Source: Bacteroidales bacterium H3
GTDB lineage: Bacteria; Bacteroidota; Bacteroidia; Bacteroidales; Muribaculaceae
Direction: 5' to 3'
DNA length: 64,000 nucleotides
Assembly (NCBI GenBank): GCA_001701135.1
Contig: DAAN01000027.1
Span: 1 to 64,000, forward strand
In this document: positions 60,898 to 64,000 of the stretch, one piece after another
Numbering within the stretch: the stretch's first letter is position 1
How the letters are laid out: the number at the start of each line of letters is the position of its first letter
Program-made: the position numbers and the translations under genes
The notes under the pieces: model-generated
Databases searched by the model: none
What the model saw: only the letters and a program-made list of their open reading frames with translations
Told to the model about the DNA's origin: nothing

Positions 60898-60932
60898 TAA
60901 AAAACATTCAGGCTCTAAAAAACATTCAGGCT
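60898..60932 (+). repeat. Tandem duplication directly before sufC
   Basis: Two identical 17-base copies of TAAAAAACATTCAGGCT (60898-60914 and 60916-60932), one base apart. The second copy ends two bases before the sufC ATG at 60934. A further partial copy (CTGACATTCA) lies near 60871. Confidence 0.9.
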
Positions 60933-60933
60933 T

Positions 60934-61716
60934 ATGAGCGACGAAATATTGCTGAAGGTCAGCGACCTTCGTGCCAAAGTAGAGGAGAAGGAAATCCTCA
61001 AAGGCATCAACCTCACTGTGCGCCCTGGCGAGGTGCATGCCATCATGGGTCCTAACGGCTCGGGTAAGTCAACCCTTTCGGGTGTGCTCGCCGGCGATCC
61101 CCGCTACACTGTCACCGGGGGCGCGGCCGAGTTTCACGGCATCGACCTGCTGAGCCTCTCGCCCGAAGACCGCAGCCATGAGGGGCTTTTCCTCTCGTTT
61201 CAGTACCCCGTGGAGATCCCCGGGGTGTCGATGGTGAATTTCATGCGCGCGGCGGTCAATGCCAAGCGCGAATATTTCCACGAGGCGCCCATGTCGGCCT
61301 CGGAGTTCCTGAAACTTATGCGCCAGAAACGCGCCGTGGTTGAACTCGACAACAAACTGGCCTCGCGTTCGGTCAACGAGGGTTTTTCGGGCGGCGAGAA
61401 AAAGCGCAACGAGATATTCCAGATGGCGGTGCTCGAGCCGCGGCTGTCGATACTCGACGAAACTGATTCGGGTCTTGACATCGACGCCCTGCGAATAGTG
61501 GCAGGGGGTGTCAACAAACTCAAGACCGACCGCAACGCCACAATTGTAATCACCCACTATCAGCGTCTGCTCGACTATATCAAGCCCGATTTCGTGCATG
61601 TGCTCTACAAGGGGCGCATAGTGCGCACGGGCGGTCCCGAGCTGGCTCTCGAACTTGAGGAGCGCGGCTACGACTGGATCAAGGATGAGGAAGACGCCGC
61701 AACCAACAATCTCTGA
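60934..61716 (+). CDS. sufC: Fe-S cluster assembly ATPase SufC
   Basis: A 260-residue ABC-type ATPase that energises the SufBCD complex. Walker A is GPNGSGKSTLSG, the signature is FSGGEKKRNEIFQ, and Walker B is LSILDETDSGLDIDALR, with the switch region VITHYQRLLDYI. The 60-base gap after sufB holds a tandem repeat. sufD follows with an overlap of zero and a one-base gap. Confidence 0.97.
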   Translation: MSDEILLKVSDLRAKVEEKEILKGINLTVRPGEVHAIMGPNGSGKSTLSGVLAGDPRYTVTGGAAEFHGIDLLSLSPEDRSHEGLFLSFQYPVEIPGVSMVNFMRAAVNAKREYFHEAPMSASEFLKLMRQKRAVVELDNKLASRSVNEGFSGGEKKRNEIFQMAVLEPRLSILDETDSGLDIDALRIVAGGVNKLKTDRNATIVITHYQRLLDYIKPDFVHVLYKGRIVRTGGPELALELEERGYDWIKDEEDAATNNL

Positions 61717-61717
61717 T

Positions 61718-63058
61718 ATGGCGGCTCTTGACCAATATACCGAACTGTTCAGGCATGAGCGCCCGGCGCTCGACAGCCACTCGCCCGAGGTATTGCGCGC
61801 GCTGCGCGACCGCGCCATAGCCTTTCTGGACGAAGCAGGCCGTCTGCCCATGAAATGCGACGAGGGTTTTGAAAAAACCTCGGTCGAGGAGATGTTTGCG
61901 CCCGATCTGGGGGTGAACGTCAATCGTGTCAACATCCCCGTGGATGTGGCGGCATCGTTTCGCTGCGGTGTGCCCAATATCTCCACGTTGCTTGGCGTGG
62001 TGGTCAACGACCGTTTCGTGCCGTCGGCCGCTCTCTCGGCAAATCTGCCGGCGGGTGTCACATTCTGTGCGCTTTCCGAAGCCCCGTCGAATATGCTGCC
62101 TCAGTGGCTCGGGGCGTGTGCAGGCCCTTATAACGCGGGCCTGGCTTTCAACTCGCTGCTGCTGCAGGATGGCGTGCTGATTCATGTGGCCGCAGGCGTG
62201 AAGGTGCCGAAACCGCTGCAGATCGTGAACATTTTTTCATCTCCGGCACCTCTGCTGGCCATGCGCCGCATTGTCGTGGTGGCTGAACAGGGGAGCGAGG
62301 TGTGCGTGATCAAATGCGACCATACCCAGACGCCCGATGTGAAGTTCGGTGCCTCGGAGGTTGTGGAAATTCTCGCCGGAGAAGACTCGCGCGTGGAGTG
62401 GTACGACATAGAGGAGTCCACTCCCGGGACAGCCCGCTGGAGCCAGCTGCGGATAGGGCAGAAAGCGCATTCGCAGGTGAATGTGTGCACTGCCACGCTC
62501 TCCAACGGCGTCACCCGCAATGAATATTATGTGGATATCGACGGTGAAGGGTGTGAGACGCGTCTGGCCGGATGCGCCATAGGCGGAGGCAGCCAGCATA
62601 TCGACAACAACTCCTATGTGACGCACCGCGGAGACCGCGGACACAGCGACCAGCTTTTCAAATATGTGCTCGAGGATAACGCCACAGGTGCGTTCGAGGG
62701 GTGCATAGAGGTGGCTCATGGTGCCCGTTTCAATGAGGCGTACCAGAGCAACCGCAATATTCTCGCCTCGGAAGGCGCGAGGATGCACACCAAGCCGCAG
62801 CTGCTGATTTATAACGACGACGTGAAATGCTCGCATGGCGCTGCCACCGGACAGCTCGACGAATCGGCGCTTTTCTATATGCGTCAGCGCGGCATACCTC
62901 TTGCCGAGGCGCGCAAGATGCTCATGCAGGCTTTTATGGTTGATGTTGTCGACAGAATCGAGCACGAGACTCTGCGCGACCGTCTGCGCCATATGCTCGA
63001 GCTGCGATTTTCGGGCAACTGTCAGACAGCGGGTTGTGCCCGCTGCCACAATGCCTGA
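61718..63058 (+). CDS. sufD: Fe-S cluster assembly protein SufD
   Basis: A 446-residue SufB paralogue that pairs with SufB. The ATG at 61718, one base after the sufC stop, gives the expected N-terminus. Family segments: HIDNNSYVTHRGDRGHSDQL, ATGAFEGCIEVAHGARFNEA, then YQSNRNILASEGARMHTKPQ and EIYNDDVKCSHGAATGQLDE-like LLIYNDDVKCSHGAATGQLD. The conserved histidine in CSHG is present. It ends with an unusual cysteine-bearing tail (GNCQTAGCARCHNA). Confidence 0.95.
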   Translation: MAALDQYTELFRHERPALDSHSPEVLRALRDRAIAFLDEAGRLPMKCDEGFEKTSVEEMFAPDLGVNVNRVNIPVDVAASFRCGVPNISTLLGVVVNDRFVPSAALSANLPAGVTFCALSEAPSNMLPQWLGACAGPYNAGLAFNSLLLQDGVLIHVAAGVKVPKPLQIVNIFSSPAPLLAMRRIVVVAEQGSEVCVIKCDHTQTPDVKFGASEVVEILAGEDSRVEWYDIEESTPGTARWSQLRIGQKAHSQVNVCTATLSNGVTRNEYYVDIDGEGCETRLAGCAIGGGSQHIDNNSYVTHRGDRGHSDQLFKYVLEDNATGAFEGCIEVAHGARFNEAYQSNRNILASEGARMHTKPQLLIYNDDVKCSHGAATGQLDESALFYMRQRGIPLAEARKMLMQAFMVDVVDRIEHETLRDRLRHMLELRFSGNCQTAGCARCHNA

Positions 63059-63067
63059 TTCATTATT

Positions 63068-63097
63068 AAACAAGATCTGAAACAAGTACTAAACAAG
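63068..63097 (+). repeat. AAACAAG triplet in the sufD-sufS gap
   Basis: Three copies of AAACAAG start at 63068, 63080 and 63091, spaced 12 and 11 bases apart. Similar AAACAAG phrases occur just before sufB (near 59383) and near 12411. Their meaning is open. Confidence 0.5.
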
Positions 63098-63123
63098 CTC
63101 TTAACCAGCTCAAAGCAAGGTCT

Positions 63124-64000
63124 ATGTTAGATACCGCCCTGATCCGCAAGGATTTCCCCATACTTTCCCGCAAGATTTACGGCAAACCGCTCGTGTATCT
63201 CGACAACACCGCCACGTCGCAGACACCGCGTTGCGTGGTTGAGGCTGTGGAGCGGATGTATTTCGAACATAAAGCCAATGTGCACCGGGGCGTGTTCTAC
63301 CTGTCGCAGGAGGCTACCGACCTTATGGAGGCTTCGCGCGACCGTGTGGCCCGCTATATCAACGCCCCGTCGCGCGACGAGGTGATTTTCACCCGTGGCA
63401 CCACCGAGGGGCTAAACCTTGTGGCTTCCTCGCTGGGGCAGCTGCTCGACGATGGTGACGAAATCATCCTCACAGTCATGGAGCATCATGCCAATATAGT
63501 CCCCTGGCAGCTGCTTCAGCAGCGCAAACGGGTAGCAATCAAGGTTGTGCCTATTCTTGCAGATGGTTCTCTCGATCTGGATGTCTATCGCTCGCTGTTT
63601 TCCGACCGCACGCGTGTCGTGTCGTTCTGCCACGTGTCGAATGTTCTCGGCACGGTCAATCCTGTCAAGGAGATGGTTGAGGAGGCTCACCGCCACGGCT
63701 GTGTGGCTGTGGTCGACGGCGCCCAGGCGTCACCCCATCTTAAAATAGACGTGCAGGATCTCGGATGTGATTTCTATGCTTTCTCGTCGCACAAAATGTA
63801 TGGTCCCACAGGAATCGGAGTGCTGTGGGGCAAGCGCGAATGGCTCGACAGGATTCCTCCGTATCAGGGTGGCGGCGAGATGATCAAACATGTTTCGTTC
63901 GAAGGCACGACTTTTGAGGAGCCTCCGTTGAAATTCGAGGCCGGTACCCCCGATTTTGTAGGTATCGCGGCATTGCCGGTGGCTCTTGACTATATAGATG
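63124..64000 (+). CDS. sufS: Cysteine desulfurase SufS (cut by the window end)
   Basis: The first 292 residues of a group II PLP-dependent cysteine desulfurase, which takes sulfur from cysteine for Fe-S assembly. Visible are VYLDNTATSQTP, NVHRGVFYLSQEATDLMEAS, FTRGTTEGLNLVA, VMEHHANIVPWQLL, VDGAQASPHLKIDV and the PLP lysine in AFSSHKMYGPTGIGVLWGKR. The C-terminal catalytic cysteine loop lies beyond the window. It is the fourth suf gene. Confidence 0.96.
   Translation, partial: MLDTALIRKDFPILSRKIYGKPLVYLDNTATSQTPRCVVEAVERMYFEHKANVHRGVFYLSQEATDLMEASRDRVARYINAPSRDEVIFTRGTTEGLNLVASSLGQLLDDGDEIILTVMEHHANIVPWQLLQQRKRVAIKVVPILADGSLDLDVYRSLFSDRTRVVSFCHVSNVLGTVNPVKEMVEEAHRHGCVAVVDGAQASPHLKIDVQDLGCDFYAFSSHKMYGPTGIGVLWGKREWLDRIPPYQGGGEMIKHVSFEGTTFEEPPLKFEAGTPDFVGIAALPVALDYID

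Overview
The window looks like chromosomal DNA from a Bacteroidales gut-type bacterium, most likely family Muribaculaceae or a close relative. Three things point there. Many genes are preceded by the Bacteroidota promoter pair TTTG / TAnnTTTG and lack Shine-Dalgarno sequences. Phylum-typical families are present: a type IX secretion plug protein, large LptD, DUF4492 next to cytochrome bd, DUF4494, DUF4919, and a TPP-riboswitch/TonB-receptor/PnuT thiamin locus. The coding DNA is GC-rich with AT-rich spacers. Almost everything is housekeeping DNA in short operons; I see no prophage, integrase, transposase, CRISPR array or defence island.

Layout. 1-2.3 kb: an orphan XRE-type regulator, two poorly known small genes that overlap tail to tail, tRNA-Leu(CAA) and an ECF sigma factor. 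2.9-10.1 kb: a complete histidine operon, hisG-D-C-B-H-A-F-IE. 10.1-12.2 kb: an AraC-type regulator overlapping a flippase-like membrane protein. 12.2-12.4 kb: a long imperfect palindrome. 12.4-15.1 kb: tadA and a glycogen branching enzyme with a lysine-rich tail. 15.2-18.2 kb: a TPP-riboswitch-controlled thiamin uptake pair. 18.3-25 kb: LptD, a DUF2007 protein, FabD, TatA/TatC and DUF4919. 25-26.8 kb: acpP and fabF. 27-30 kb: a large secreted protein with a starch-binding-like N-terminus and a T9SS-like C-terminus.

30.1-37.6 kb: an AspT/YidE-type transporter, an MsbA-type ABC exporter, thioredoxin, the T9SS plug protein, uracil-DNA glycosylase, a 16-bp tandem repeat and a major OmpA-type protein. 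37.8-42.7 kb: transketolase, a FucP-type sugar transporter, a YggS protein and DUF4494. 42.9-46 kb: DUF4492-cydA-cydB. 46-53.4 kb: a GH24-like protein overlapping a lipoprotein, holA, a TPR/propeller protein, a CstA carrier, a second (PHP-type) histidinol phosphatase and two small genes. 53.5-56.2 kb: a four-subunit 2-oxoacid:ferredoxin oxidoreductase. 56.3-58.8 kb: envelope hypotheticals and a thioredoxin-like lipoprotein. 58.9-64 kb: cvpA and sufBCDS, with sufS cut by the window edge.

The genes serve amino-acid and fatty-acid synthesis, envelope assembly (LPS export, Tat, T9SS), low-oxygen respiration, ferredoxin-linked carbon metabolism and Fe-S assembly. No clearly new defence or mobile system was found. 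The best leads for something undescribed are the 12.2-kb palindrome, the 993-aa secreted protein, the GH24-like/lipoprotein pair, the GlgB basic tail, the Asn-Arg-Pro-Gly envelope protein with its partner, and a recurring habit of short perfect tandem duplications in promoter and leader regions.
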